The notes below the pieces were generated by a model. It was given only the letters and a program-made list of their open reading frames with translations. It did no database searches and was not told the origin of the DNA. Of a DNA stretch of 64,000 nucleotides, positions 41,979 to 51,962 are shown in pieces; position 1 is the stretch's first letter, and every line of letters begins with the position of its first letter. The position numbers and the translations under genes were made by a program. Source of the stretch: Avrilella dinanensis (GTDB lineage Bacteria; Bacteroidota; Bacteroidia; Flavobacteriales; Flavobacteriaceae); contig NZ_NIPO01000001.1 of assembly GCF_002807015.1 (NCBI RefSeq), positions 182,961 through 246,960 on the forward strand, written 5' to 3'.

Positions 41979-42860
41979 ATGATGGCAACAAAAAATATAG
42001 AGATAGTGGTTCCTCCAAGAGAGCCCCATTTCGTAGGAGACGGATTCCGTGTACATAACTTTATTCCAAGTGCTTATCGATTGGATATGCAGCGAATGAC
42101 TCCGTTTATTATGTTAGATTATAACGCCAAATTTCATTTCCCTCCAAGCGACCACCCAAAAGGAGTAGGCGTACACCCACACAAAGGTTTTGAAACGGTT
42201 ACAATCGCTTACCATGGCAGAGTAGCACACCACGACAGTAGCGGAGGCGGTGGCATTATCGGAGAAGGAGATGTGCAGTGGATGACGGCAGCTTCAGGAG
42301 TATTACACAAAGAATACCACGAAGAAACGTTTAGCAAAGAAGGCGGAATTTTCCAGATGGTACAATTGTGGGTTAACCTACCTGCAAAAGACAAAATGAG
42401 TACTCCAAAATATCAGGCAATAAAAAATGCGGAAATACCGAGATATCAACTTGAAAACAATAATGGAGAAATCGAAATCATTGCAGGAGACTACAAGGGC
42501 ATAAAGGGAGCCGCATCAACATTTACACCCGTACACATGTTCAATGCAAAATTAAAAGCCGGAGCAACTTCTGATTTCACCTTTCCTGCAGATTACAATA
42601 CTTTATTATTGGTCATCGAGGGAAGTATAACAGTCAATGAATCCGAAAAGGTACCAACAGACCATTTGGTTTTGTTTGAAAACCAAGGAGAAACATTCTC
42701 AATTACAGCAGATGAAGATACAATTGTGTTGGTATTGAGCGGAGAACCTATCAATGAACCAATTGCTGCCCACGGACCTTTTGTAATGAACACACAACAG
42801 GAACTAATCGATGCCTTTAACGATTTTAATCAGGGGAAGTTTGGTCATTTGGAAGATTAA
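41979..42860 (+). CDS. Pirin family protein (first copy)
   Basis: 293 residues, bicupin. The metal ligands lie in GVGVHPHKGFETVTIAYHGR (two His) and GDVQWMTAASGVLHKEYHEE (His, Glu). The C-terminal cupin continues with PVHMFNAKLKAGATSDFTFP. Pirins bind Fe and either dioxygenate quercetin-like compounds or act as redox co-regulators. It is one of two adjacent pirins here, followed by an OsmC-like peroxidase and an acetyltransferase, a stress-response cluster. An ATGATG start leaves the first Met uncertain. Confidence 0.92.
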   Translation: MMATKNIEIVVPPREPHFVGDGFRVHNFIPSAYRLDMQRMTPFIMLDYNAKFHFPPSDHPKGVGVHPHKGFETVTIAYHGRVAHHDSSGGGGIIGEGDVQWMTAASGVLHKEYHEETFSKEGGIFQMVQLWVNLPAKDKMSTPKYQAIKNAEIPRYQLENNNGEIEIIAGDYKGIKGAASTFTPVHMFNAKLKAGATSDFTFPADYNTLLLVIEGSITVNESEKVPTDHLVLFENQGETFSITADEDTIVLVLSGEPINEPIAAHGPFVMNTQQELIDAFNDFNQGKFGHLED

Positions 42861-42896
42861 TCACAATTTATTATATTTAACAAAAATATTCAAGAA

Positions 42897-43784
42897 GTGT
42901 CAAACATTCAATTAATTATAGAGGAGCGAGCTGCCGACATCGGAAATTTCCTTGTGGGTCGCTTACTCCCATTTCGGGAAAAACGTTCGGTGGGACCATT
43001 CGTATTTATAGACCATATGGGACCTGCTCAATTAAAAAATTACCAAAATCTGGACGTACCCCCACATCCTCATATTGGTTTATCAACCTTGACGTATCTG
43101 TTTGAAGGAGCAATTTTTCACAGAGATAGTCTGGGTACAGAGATGGAAATTCAACCAGGTGCAGTTAATTGGATGACAGCCGGAAAAGGTGTGGTTCATT
43201 CAGAAAGAACTCCTGAATACCTCCGAACTTCTGAGAAAAGTCTTCACGGATTACAGATTTGGGTTGCATTACCTAAGCATTTGGAACAGACAGAACCTAC
43301 TTTTCATCACACTGAAGCAAAAGATATTCCACAATGGGAACAAGATGGCGTTCAGATAAAATTAATTGCAGGGAAAGCATTTGGAAAAAAATCGCCCGTT
43401 CCTGTTCACAGTCCGTTGTATTTTCTTGAAATCAAGAGCAAAAATGCTGTTTCAATTAATATCGGGGAACATCTTTTCGGAGAAAGTGCACTATACATTC
43501 TCGAAGGTTCTATCAAAAATGATGGTCACGAATATACACCAAAGCAGATACTCGTTGCAAAAGACACAAAGTTATGTACCATGGAACTCGCAGAAAACAC
43601 AACAATCTATATTTTTGGAGGAGAGGCTTTCCCTGAGCAACGCTATATTCATTGGAATTTTGTAAGCTCAGATAAAGAAATGATAGAAAAAGCAAAATAT
43701 GATTGGCTGGAACAAAAGTTTCCGAAAGTTCCTAATGAAACAGAGTTCGTACCCCTACCCGATTATTCACTTCCCAAAAGATAA
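42897..43784 (+). CDS. Pirin family protein (second copy)
   Basis: 295 residues with a GTG start (42897), the first codon consistent with the conserved N-terminus SNIQLIIEERAADIGNFLVG. Ligand motifs are LDVPPHPHIGLSTLTYLFEG (two His) and PGAVNWMTAGKGVVHSERTP (His, Glu). It is only about a quarter identical at a glance to the neighbouring pirin and is probably a different subfamily (YhhW-like) rather than a recent duplication. No ATG option exists nearby. Cotranscribed with the preceding gene (36-base gap). Confidence 0.9.
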   Translation: MSNIQLIIEERAADIGNFLVGRLLPFREKRSVGPFVFIDHMGPAQLKNYQNLDVPPHPHIGLSTLTYLFEGAIFHRDSLGTEMEIQPGAVNWMTAGKGVVHSERTPEYLRTSEKSLHGLQIWVALPKHLEQTEPTFHHTEAKDIPQWEQDGVQIKLIAGKAFGKKSPVPVHSPLYFLEIKSKNAVSINIGEHLFGESALYILEGSIKNDGHEYTPKQILVAKDTKLCTMELAENTTIYIFGGEAFPEQRYIHWNFVSSDKEMIEKAKYDWLEQKFPKVPNETEFVPLPDYSLPKR

Positions 43785-43822
43785 TTAAGTCTGAAGGTTG
43801 GAAAATTTACTCAAAAAAAGAA

Positions 43823-44215
43823 ATGAAAGAAACAACAGCAATTACAGGACGAGAAAAACACAAAACAATTATTCGTTCGGCAACCAACGAAATTGTCGCA
43901 GACGAACCGATTGACTTGAACGGTAAAGATTTAGGGTTCGACCCTAGTCAATTACTGACAGCTTCGTTAGGTTCATGCACTTCAATTACCTTAAGAATGT
44001 ATGCTGACAGAAAAGAATGGAATGTAGAGGAAATTAGTGTAAAGGTAACTTTGAATGACGAGGATAAAAACAATCCCATTTTGATGCGTATTATCGAAAT
44101 AAAAGCTAATTTAGATGAACAACAAAAATCACGCTTACTTACTATTGCAAATGCCTGTCCGGTACATAAATTGCTGAGTAAAGGAATAGAAATCATTACC
44201 AAAATGAAAAATTAA
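43823..44215 (+). CDS. OsmC/Ohr family peroxidase-like protein
   Basis: 130 residues: IIRSATNEIVADEPIDLNGK, LGFDPSQLLTASLGSCTSITLRMYADRK with the first redox Cys (GSCTS), and NACPVHKLLSKGIEIITK with the second (ACPVH). The Cys-x-Cys pairing is that of OsmC/YhfA-type organic hydroperoxide reductases. It acts in the cytoplasm with a thiol donor. The pirin genes upstream and the GNAT gene 11 bases downstream point to a small oxidative-stress operon. Confidence 0.9.
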   Translation: MKETTAITGREKHKTIIRSATNEIVADEPIDLNGKDLGFDPSQLLTASLGSCTSITLRMYADRKEWNVEEISVKVTLNDEDKNNPILMRIIEIKANLDEQQKSRLLTIANACPVHKLLSKGIEIITKMKN

Positions 44216-44226
44216 TCTTAAAAAAA

Positions 44227-44505
44227 ATGGAAATACAACACATAAACAACGAAACGAAAGGAGCTTTTAAAGCTATTGAAGACGGTAAAGAAGCCGGGAA
44301 CATGACTTATTCTTGGGCTGGAGAAAACCGCTTTATTATTGACCATACAGATGTAAACCCTGAGTTTAGCGGAAAAGGGGTCGGAAAAAAAATGGTATTG
44401 GCTGCAGTAGAATATGCACGGGAAAACAACCTGAAAATTATTCCTCTATGTCCGTTCGCAAAAAGTGTGTTTGACAAGGTGGAAGATATCAGAGATGTGC
44501 TTTAA
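44227..44505 (+). CDS. YjdJ-type GNAT N-acetyltransferase
   Basis: 92 residues, a minimal GNAT of the YjdJ group: GNMTYSWAGENRFIIDHTDV, then acetyl-CoA loop PEFSGKGVGKKMVLAAVEYA and PLCPFAKSVFDKVE. The short form lacks the first strands of larger GNATs; known relatives have been linked with OsmC and pirin genes. Substrate unknown. It ends the pirin-OsmC operon; the AsmA-like gene begins 54 bases later. Confidence 0.85.
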   Translation: MEIQHINNETKGAFKAIEDGKEAGNMTYSWAGENRFIIDHTDVNPEFSGKGVGKKMVLAAVEYARENNLKIIPLCPFAKSVFDKVEDIRDVL

Positions 44506-44559
44506 TCCTCGGAAGTAGTTTTAAATTTCATGTTGAAATGAAAACAAAGACAGTGTACT

Positions 44560-46059
44560 ATGAAGAAATTTTTAAAAATATTCTTTGTTTTGGTTATTAT
44601 ATTAACCGTGGGCTACATAGGGCTGAATGTTTTTGTTTCATATCGAGTAAAATCACTATTAAACGACCAAACCGAGAAAGGAAATCTGACCTATCAGCGA
44701 TTTTCTCATAATTGGATTAACCCTTCATTTCGTATAGATTCAGTAGTTTTCCGGAAAGGAAACAATCATATTTCCGTGAACCAAATTACTGTAACTGGTT
44801 TAAAATATACCGATTATCTCTTTCGGAACACATTGTCTGTTGACGAAATTATCATCAGTCAGCCTCAACTTACTTTAATTAAAACGAAAAAAGATTCCGT
44901 TCCTCCCGCAAATAATGATTTGGAACAATCTATCCGGATAGGACAAATAACCATTCAAAAAGCCGGATTGACCTATCAGACCGATTCTCTGCAAATGATT
45001 GCATTGAAAAACTATGATATTAACATTCAAGGTATTACGGTTGATACGACGAGTATTAAAAATCAAATTCCGTTTAATCATACATCGCTCGTCGTAAACG
45101 GCGGAAAACTAAGTTGTTCGTTGAGCAATATACAAACGCTGGAGTTGGACAGTTTGATTATTGATAAAAACGACATAAATATTCATGAGCTCGCCGTCAA
45201 ACCCAAATATTCCCGGAAGGATTATGTTAAATTTATTCCGTACGAAATGGATTTGATGGACGTGAATTTTAAACGAATTACTCTATCCGATTACCGAATT
45301 GATTCACAAGAACGAATGTTTTTTTCTTCGAAGAATATGAAAATAGACTCAGTAAATGCTGAGATATACCGCAACAAAGTGGTTCGTGATGATTTGAGCA
45401 AAAAGAAAATGTACAGCCAAATGTTGAGAGATTTACCCTTTGATTTGCAAATCGACACCTTGCAACTGTCAAAAGTAAACCTGAGTTATGAGGAAGTACA
45501 GGAAAAAACAGGCGAAACCGGTTTGGTGTTTTTCAAAAATATGGAAGCGACTATTTCCGATATTACCAACCGAAATATGAACAGGGAAGATTTCCCTAAA
45601 ACCATTGCTCAGATTCAAACGCAATTTATGGGAGCTTCTCCTTTGTCTGTGGAATGGTCTTTTCATATCAACAATCCCGATGATACATTTCGTATCACAG
45701 GCGAAAGCCATCACATTCCGCCTGAATTTATCAATAAATTCCTCCAACCGGCATTCAATATGCAAGCAGAAGGAACCGGAATCAAAGATTTATATTTCAA
45801 CTTTTCCGGCAATCGATACACCGCAAACGGTAATTTTAAAATGGTGTATGACGACCTGAAAATTAAGGTTTTAAAAAACGATAACGAGAAAAGCGTGAAT
45901 AAACTGGTTACTTTTGTCGCAAACCTGTTTGTAAAAAGCGAAAACAAAGCCAGAGAAAATGATGTTGAAGTAGAAAAAGTAGAACGAGACCCTACCAAAT
46001 CTTTCTGGAATTATTTCTGGAATTGTATCATGGAAGGATTAAAAAAAACGGTGATTTAA
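44560..46059 (+). CDS. AsmA/DUF748-like inner-membrane protein
   Basis: 499 residues with one N-terminal membrane helix (FLKIFFVLVIILTVGYIGLN, about residues 4-23) and a large repetitive periplasmic part of strand pairs (TYQRFSHNWINPSFRIDSVV, VDEIIISQPQLTLIKTKKDS, SLIIDKNDINIHELAVKP). This is the layout of AsmA-like/DUF748 proteins, thought to bridge the envelope or transport phospholipids. The C-terminus holds a Trp/Asn-rich block SFWNYFWNCIMEGLKKT. No operon partner; convergent with an MFS gene 6 bases away. Confidence 0.75.
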   Translation: MKKFLKIFFVLVIILTVGYIGLNVFVSYRVKSLLNDQTEKGNLTYQRFSHNWINPSFRIDSVVFRKGNNHISVNQITVTGLKYTDYLFRNTLSVDEIIISQPQLTLIKTKKDSVPPANNDLEQSIRIGQITIQKAGLTYQTDSLQMIALKNYDINIQGITVDTTSIKNQIPFNHTSLVVNGGKLSCSLSNIQTLELDSLIIDKNDINIHELAVKPKYSRKDYVKFIPYEMDLMDVNFKRITLSDYRIDSQERMFFSSKNMKIDSVNAEIYRNKVVRDDLSKKKMYSQMLRDLPFDLQIDTLQLSKVNLSYEEVQEKTGETGLVFFKNMEATISDITNRNMNREDFPKTIAQIQTQFMGASPLSVEWSFHINNPDDTFRITGESHHIPPEFINKFLQPAFNMQAEGTGIKDLYFNFSGNRYTANGNFKMVYDDLKIKVLKNDNEKSVNKLVTFVANLFVKSENKARENDVEVEKVERDPTKSFWNYFWNCIMEGLKKTVI

Positions 46060-46065
46060 AAATCA

Positions 46066-47274
46066 TCACATCTTTTTCATGATAAAGTAAAACCCTGCTG
46101 TTGCCAATAAAATCATCACGCAATTAAAAATCCAAAGTTCCGTATATCCTAAATTTTCCGCAATCATTGTTCCCAAAAGAGGCGAGGTAATGAAAGCAAT
46201 CGAAAACGAAATTCCGTTCAGTCCCATATACGAACCCCGATTAAATATATTAGAACGATTAACAGCAACCGTCGAGGCAAACGGCATAATCAGGATTTCT
46301 GAAATGGAAATAAGAAAAATGGACATATACAAAATCCAGACTGTATGCGTCGGGATTAATATAAAAAAGGACAACCCACAAAATAAACTTCCGATAATCA
46401 TAGTACGGGAAAGCGTGAATTTTTTCTCGGCATAATGCACCAATGCCATTTCCAGAATAAATACAACTATACCGTTAAATCCCATCAGCAGACCAACTTC
46501 TTTTTCGCTCATCATCGCTACATTTTTATAAAAAAGAGGCAAAGTATTTAGTATTTGAAAAAAACAAAATGCGTAAATCGCTATAAAAATACTGAATAAG
46601 ACAAATTTTCCGTCGGTGTAGGCACTTTTGGAATTCATCTGTTGTGCTTTTTCGGAAACAACTTGTTTAGGCTCATTACCTTTTTTATTTCGGAAGTAAA
46701 AGAAAAATAATAAGCCCGCCAAAAATGACATAACCGCGTTGGTATAAAACAAAAAATTATAGGAAACCGCCGCCAGAAATCCGCCGATTGCCGGACCTAT
46801 AGAGTACCCAAGATTCAACGCCATTCGGTTGAGCGAAAAAGCCCGGGTAATATTTTTTGGATTGGCATAGTAAGAAACCGAAGCACTGTTTGCCGGACGA
46901 AACAATTCTTTGATAAAACTCAGAAAAAAAATCGCCAGACACAATGATTCAAAACTCTGAAAAATCGGAATGATAACATAAAAAGGAATACTGAAAAACA
47001 AGCTGAATGTCTGTACTTTATAAGAGCCTAATTTATCTGTCAACCAGCCTCCCACAAGCGAGCCAAGAATAGACCCCACACCAAAAGCACTTAGAACAAT
47101 ACCAGCATTTTTGAGTGAAAAGTCCAGAACAGTGGTCATATAAACACCCAAAAAAGGTAAAACCATCGAGCCACTTTGGTTGATAAACATAACCAAAGCC
47201 AACAACCAGGTGGCATTTGACAAACCTTGATAGGCAGCCAGATAATTTTTCCAGTATAGTTTCAACTTACTCAT
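46066..47274 (-). CDS. MFS transporter
   Basis: 402 residues with about 12 membrane helices. The motif between helices 2 and 3 is GSLVGGWLTDKLGSYKVQTF, a clear MFS signature, and a loop with many charged residues (RNKKGNEPKQVVSEKAQQMN) separates the two halves. The general look is of a drug or small-molecule exporter of the EmrD/YfcJ kind; the substrate cannot be told. It is followed on the same strand by the O-methyltransferase in reverse order (that gene lies downstream of nothing else), so the two may or may not share a transcript. Confidence 0.88.
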   Translation of the reverse strand: MSKLKLYWKNYLAAYQGLSNATWLLALVMFINQSGSMVLPFLGVYMTTVLDFSLKNAGIVLSAFGVGSILGSLVGGWLTDKLGSYKVQTFSLFFSIPFYVIIPIFQSFESLCLAIFFLSFIKELFRPANSASVSYYANPKNITRAFSLNRMALNLGYSIGPAIGGFLAAVSYNFLFYTNAVMSFLAGLLFFFYFRNKKGNEPKQVVSEKAQQMNSKSAYTDGKFVLFSIFIAIYAFCFFQILNTLPLFYKNVAMMSEKEVGLLMGFNGIVVFILEMALVHYAEKKFTLSRTMIIGSLFCGLSFFILIPTHTVWILYMSIFLISISEILIMPFASTVAVNRSNIFNRGSYMGLNGISFSIAFITSPLLGTMIAENLGYTELWIFNCVMILLATAGFYFIMKKM

Positions 47275-47305
47275 TTTGTGAAGGTAATTATCTTAAATCA
47301 ACCAA

Positions 47306-47956
47306 TTACCTTTTCACTCGCGTAATCGTCAAACCATCTCTGATGGGGAGCAAAACTGTTTCTACTCGTGAATCGTTGTTGATTTTTTTGTTATAAGCTT
47401 TGATAGCCACTGCAGATTTATCGTTGGGTTTCACTTCTTCCAACACTTTACCTGACCATAATACATTGTCGGACAAAATCACACCTCCCGGACTCATTTT
47501 AGGCAAAACCAAATCAAAATAAGTTGCATAGTTCGGTTTGTCGGCATCAATAAAAACCAAATCAAATTGCTTACCCAACATCGGGATAATCTCTGTGGCT
47601 TCGCCTAAATGCTGGTGTATTTTATCTCGAAATCCTGAACGCTCAAAATATTTATTCTGTATAACAACCAATTCTTCGTTAATATCAATCGTGTCGATAG
47701 TGCCGTTTTCAGACAATCCTTCTGCCAGGCATAATGTCGCATATCCGGTATAAGTCCCGATTTCGAGAATGTGTTTCGGGTTGACGAGCTTGGCAATCAT
47801 ACTCAGCATTCTGCCCTGATAATGACCGCTAATCATTCTCGGGCTCATTATTTTCAGTAAAGTTTCTTTATTGAGCTGAGCCAATAATTCCGGTTCAGCA
47901 GCAGAATGCCCGGTAATATATTCCTCTAATTCGGTAGATATTAACTGTTTGCTCAT
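47306..47956 (-). CDS. O-methyltransferase (caffeoyl-CoA OMT-like, SAM-dependent)
   Basis: 216 residues, class I Rossmann fold: SAM loop HILEIGTYTGYATLCLAEGL (about residues 69-88), TIDTIDINEELVVIQNKYFE with the acidic ribose ligand, metal site FDLVFIDADKPNYATYFDLV (DAD, needing Mg2+) and GGVILSDNVLWSGKVLEEVK. Family members methylate catechols or other hydroxyls; the substrate is unknown. The gene begins 1 base before the stop of the secreted phosphatase gene's end is reached (47956/47958), so both are likely cotranscribed. Confidence 0.93.
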   Translation of the reverse strand: MSKQLISTELEEYITGHSAAEPELLAQLNKETLLKIMSPRMISGHYQGRMLSMIAKLVNPKHILEIGTYTGYATLCLAEGLSENGTIDTIDINEELVVIQNKYFERSGFRDKIHQHLGEATEIIPMLGKQFDLVFIDADKPNYATYFDLVLPKMSPGGVILSDNVLWSGKVLEEVKPNDKSAVAIKAYNKKINNDSRVETVLLPIRDGLTITRVKR

Positions 47957-47957
47957 A

Positions 47958-49025
47958 TTAATTCGCTTCTTTAATCAGGTACATATACACTGGAAAGTGG
48001 TCGCTGTAACCCGGCTCACCGTTGAATTGATTTCTTAGTGGATATCCTTTATATTGTCCGGTTTTTTGTATCAGAAATGATTTGCTAAAGATACGGGTTT
48101 TCCATAACTGCCAGCCGCTATAATCATTTCTGATTAACGGTTCACTCACAATCATCTGGTCAAAAACGTCCCACGCATCGCGGTAGGCTAATGTTCCTAA
48201 ACCATTTTCATACATTTCATACATCGGGTTGAAAAGTCCGCCTTTTTTCACTTTTTGCTTATTGCCCTCAGCACCCAAAACATCTTTCACACTTTTATTA
48301 TACGGTCCATCGTTCAAATCGCCCATTGTAATTACTTTCGCATTCGGATTAATATGATAAAGTGAATCAATTATTTTCTTGTTGAGTGCAGCGGCAGCTT
48401 CCCGGTTCGGGCTACTTTTTTTCTCACCACCATACCTTGATGGCCAGTGATTAACGATAAAATGAACTTCTTCGCCGTCCAGCAAACCGCTTACTAATAG
48501 CTGGTCACGGGTATAAATTCTTTTTCCTTTGTTATTCCGGCTGTCTTTTTTAGACTTGGATTGCTCATAAATATATAACGGAATATTTTTTGAGCTTGTC
48601 GGTTTGAAATGCTTTGGTTGATATAATAATCCTACATCGATTCCTCGTCGGTCGGGCGAATCGAAATGCACGATGCCGTAATCGGATTTTTGTAATTTTT
48701 CATGCTTAACCAAATCTTCCAGTACCGAGCGGTTTTCTATCTCTGAAACGCCTAATACTGTCGGCATATTCGGATTTTCATCTGTGCCGATTTGAGAAAT
48801 TGCTTCAGCAAGCAAATCCAGTTTTTTGTTATACTTCTGCGTTCCCCAACCTCTTTGTCCGTTAGGCGTGAACTCGGCATCAAAAGTATTCGGACTTTTA
48901 ATCGTGTCAAACAGATTTTCTACATTGTAAAAAGCGATGGTATGCACCGCATACTGTTTTTCCTGACCCCAGGAAACCGTAAAGATTAACCCGAAAACCA
49001 GGTTAAAAAATAATTTTCTTATCAT
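47958..49025 (-). CDS. Secreted endonuclease/exonuclease/phosphatase-family protein
   Basis: 355 residues from the ATG at 49025, with a signal peptide (FFNLVFGLIFTVSWGQE). EEP-superfamily motifs are present: TIAFYNVENLFDT (Asn), VLGVSEIENRSVLEDL (Glu), FIVNHWPSRYGGEKKS (His), AKVITMGDLNDGPYNKS (Asp/Asn) and GYSDHFPVYMYL (Asp-His). It should be an Mg2+-dependent phosphodiesterase or nuclease in the periplasm or medium. It lies divergently next to a TonB receptor with two surface lipoproteins, a pairing that suggests release and uptake of nucleotides or phosphate. Confidence 0.88.
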   Translation of the reverse strand: MIRKLFFNLVFGLIFTVSWGQEKQYAVHTIAFYNVENLFDTIKSPNTFDAEFTPNGQRGWGTQKYNKKLDLLAEAISQIGTDENPNMPTVLGVSEIENRSVLEDLVKHEKLQKSDYGIVHFDSPDRRGIDVGLLYQPKHFKPTSSKNIPLYIYEQSKSKKDSRNNKGKRIYTRDQLLVSGLLDGEEVHFIVNHWPSRYGGEKKSSPNREAAAALNKKIIDSLYHINPNAKVITMGDLNDGPYNKSVKDVLGAEGNKQKVKKGGLFNPMYEMYENGLGTLAYRDAWDVFDQMIVSEPLIRNDYSGWQLWKTRIFSKSFLIQKTGQYKGYPLRNQFNGEPGYSDHFPVYMYLIKEAN

Positions 49026-49097
49026 TATCAATATATTAAGCTTATATATATCTTTTTCAAATAACGACACAAAGTTAATTATTCTGATGAAAAGAAT

Positions 49098-49105
49098 TAC
49101 TTTTG
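49098..49105 (+). promoter_or_regulatory. -7 promoter box of the TonB receptor/lipoprotein operon
   Basis: TACTTTTG, giving a leader of about 55 bases before the ATG at 49165. A small hairpin (GTTAAG-TTTT-CTTTAAC, 49112-49128) lies in the leader. Confidence 0.6.
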
Positions 49106-49164
49106 CATGGTGTTAAGTTTTCTTTAACTGAAAAATAACAAAACAAAAATTTAATTACTAACGT

Positions 49165-51951
49165 ATGAAAAACTATTTGTTTGGTGCTGCGTTTTGCTTA
49201 TTCTCAACAGCAATGCTGGCACAATCATCTTACCAAATTACCGGTAAGGTAGTAGATGGTAGAACACAGAACTCTTTGGAAAATGTGGAAGTTGCTGTGG
49301 TAAACACTACCTTAAGCACTTTGACCAACACAGAAGGACAGTTTGAATTTCAGACTCCGCCTTTGGGCAATCAAGTGTTAAAATTCAGTTACACAGATTA
49401 TGAAGTAGCTTATGTTCCTGTAGAAATCGAGGAAGGACAATCTCTGGATTTAGGTACAATTGTATTGAATCCGGATATGACCGCAGAGCTTCAATTAGGC
49501 TTGATTACACTTGGAGATAACGATTTGGGCGATGACAATTCAGGTTCGGAAGCAACTTCCGGGATTCTTCAGGCTACACGAGATGCTTTTCAGCAAGTGG
49601 CAGCATTCAGCTGGGGACAGGCGTGGTACAGGCTGAGAGGTCTGGACAATGAATACGGAAATGTGTTCATCAACGGAATATCTATGAACAAAGTGCTTGA
49701 CGGTCGTCCGCAGTTTTCCAATTGGGGCGGATTGAACGATGCCACTCGTAATCAGGAATTTATTTCTGGTTCACAACCCTCTGAATATGGTTTTGGCGGA
49801 ATTTTAGGTACACAGGCTATCAATATGAGAGCGTCGGCTATCCGTACCGGAACACGGCTTTCACTGGCTGGTGCCAACACCAACTACAACTGGCGGGCTA
49901 TGGCCACACACGGTTCCGGATACAACAAAAATGGCTGGGCTTATGCTGCTTCTGCCGGATACAGAGGTGCCAACGAAGCACATTTTGACGGAACTGACTA
50001 TGATTCAAAATCTTTTTTTCTTGCCATAGAGAAAAAAATTAATGACAAACACGCCATCAACCTGTCGGCTATTTATGCACAAAACAGCAGAGCAAAAAAT
50101 TCGCCGAACACACAGGAATTGATTGATTTAATGGGATATAAATACAATTCGTTCTGGGGAACACAAAACGGCAAAAAAAGAAATTCGAGAGAAAAAGACG
50201 TAGAAGAACCGATTTTCATTTTGAGCCATTATTGGAATATCAACAATAAAACCCGGTTGAACACCAACGTATCCTACCAATTCGGTACGATTGCCAATTC
50301 ACGGTTGGATTATAACGGTGCCAACAATCCCGACCCGACTTATTACAAAAAATTACCAAGTTATTATTTGAATCTGCATGATACCAACTCTGCAATTCCT
50401 GTCTGGACACCTGACTATGACAATGCGGAAAGAAACAAAATTGATTTTCTTGCCAACCCACAGATTGATTGGGACGCTATGTATGCCACCAACCAACGTC
50501 TGGGCAGGTCGGTTTATGCTTTGTATGCCGACGTAGTGGAAGACAAACAATTCTCTGCGAGCTCGTTACTTTCTACACAATTCTCTGACCGGATTGGTTT
50601 TAATGCCGGTGTTTCATACAGAAACGTGCAATCTGAAAACTATCAGGAAATGTACGATTTGCTCGGAGGAGAATACATGGAAGATGTAGATTCGTTCTAT
50701 AATGATGATTTCGCTCAATCGGATTTGAATAACCCGAACCGAAAAATTTACGAAGGCGATAAATACGGTTACAACTTTATCATGCATTCTAATGTAGTCA
50801 ACGCTTTCACACAATTTAAGTTCAACTACAATCCGGTAAATTTCTATTTGGCACAATCTGTTACTTTCAGAGATTTCCAACGAGAAGGTTTATACAGAAA
50901 CGGTTTGTATGCTGATAGTTCTTTCGGAAAAGGCGAAAAACATTCTTTTACCAACTTTGGTTTAAAAGGAGGTTTGACTTACCTTATCACAGGTCGTCAC
51001 ATCTTAGATGCTAACCTAAGCTATTATACGCAGGCACCAAGCATCAGAAATTCTTATGCTAATTCCAGAATCAGCGATGCCACAATCGGGGATTTGCAAA
51101 ACGAAACCATCATGGCTGCCGACGCATCTTATATCATCAGAACACCGAAATTCAAAGGTAGAATCTCCGGATATTTTAACCAGATACAAGATGCCAGCCG
51201 AGTAATGTTTGCTTATGTGGAAGGAATCGGTTTTGAAGATTTTGATAACAGCAACGAATTTGTTACCGAAATCACTACCGGTATTCAAAAACAAAACATC
51301 GGCTTGGAATTGGGTGCCGAATATCAGCTTACGCAAACGCTTAAAGCAACGGCTGCCGTTGCATTAGGACAATCGACTTATTCCAAAAATGCACAGGTTG
51401 CTCTTAACGTAGATGGTCGCCAGGAATTAGGTTTAAATCCGAAAGTGAATTTCGGCGAAGCGTTTATCAAAAACTATTATCTCGGAGGAATTCCGCAAAA
51501 AGCTTATTCCTTAGGCTTGGAATACCGCGCCCCGGATTACTGGTGGGTAGCTATTGATGCTAATTTACTAAGTGAAAGATATGTAGATATTTCACCACTG
51601 CTGCGTACCAACAACTTTTTTGCCGAACCAGGACAATCGGGAGCAGCTTTCCCGGAAGTTAACGAAGAAACTTCAAGAAAACTATTAAGACAAGAAAAAT
51701 TGGACGATGCTTTTCTTTTAAATCTAAAAGGAGGTAAATCGTGGAGAATTAACGGAAAAACATTTGGTTTCTTTGTGATGGTAAACAACCTGCTTGATTT
51801 AGAATACAAAACCGGCGGATTCGAGCAGTTGCGTAATGCCAATTACCGTGAGTTAAACATGGACCATGCCAGCGGAACCCGCACTTTCGGCAATAGATAT
51901 TTCCACGGATTCGGCAGAACGTATTTCTTAAACCTATACATTAATTTCTAA
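49165..51951 (+). CDS. TonB-dependent receptor (SusC/RagA-like) without a SusD partner
   Basis: 928 residues: signal peptide, carboxypeptidase-like domain (about 24-105; YQITGKVVDGRTQNSLENVE), plug (about 130-260; RLRGLDNEYGNVFINGISMN, GFGGILGTQAINMRASAIRT) and a long barrel ending GFGRTYFLNLYINF. The plug lacks the usual TonB box wording and the expected SusD-like gene is absent; instead two surface lipoproteins follow, 12 and 12 bases apart. So this belongs to a receptor-lipoprotein system distinct from SusCD. Uptake of a nucleotide, phosphate ester or peptide is possible. Confidence 0.87.
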   Translation: MKNYLFGAAFCLFSTAMLAQSSYQITGKVVDGRTQNSLENVEVAVVNTTLSTLTNTEGQFEFQTPPLGNQVLKFSYTDYEVAYVPVEIEEGQSLDLGTIVLNPDMTAELQLGLITLGDNDLGDDNSGSEATSGILQATRDAFQQVAAFSWGQAWYRLRGLDNEYGNVFINGISMNKVLDGRPQFSNWGGLNDATRNQEFISGSQPSEYGFGGILGTQAINMRASAIRTGTRLSLAGANTNYNWRAMATHGSGYNKNGWAYAASAGYRGANEAHFDGTDYDSKSFFLAIEKKINDKHAINLSAIYAQNSRAKNSPNTQELIDLMGYKYNSFWGTQNGKKRNSREKDVEEPIFILSHYWNINNKTRLNTNVSYQFGTIANSRLDYNGANNPDPTYYKKLPSYYLNLHDTNSAIPVWTPDYDNAERNKIDFLANPQIDWDAMYATNQRLGRSVYALYADVVEDKQFSASSLLSTQFSDRIGFNAGVSYRNVQSENYQEMYDLLGGEYMEDVDSFYNDDFAQSDLNNPNRKIYEGDKYGYNFIMHSNVVNAFTQFKFNYNPVNFYLAQSVTFRDFQREGLYRNGLYADSSFGKGEKHSFTNFGLKGGLTYLITGRHILDANLSYYTQAPSIRNSYANSRISDATIGDLQNETIMAADASYIIRTPKFKGRISGYFNQIQDASRVMFAYVEGIGFEDFDNSNEFVTEITTGIQKQNIGLELGAEYQLTQTLKATAAVALGQSTYSKNAQVALNVDGRQELGLNPKVNFGEAFIKNYYLGGIPQKAYSLGLEYRAPDYWWVAIDANLLSERYVDISPLLRTNNFFAEPGQSGAAFPEVNEETSRKLLRQEKLDDAFLLNLKGGKSWRINGKTFGFFVMVNNLLDLEYKTGGFEQLRNANYRELNMDHASGTRTFGNRYFHGFGRTYFLNLYINF

Positions 51952-51962
51952 TCCTAATTATC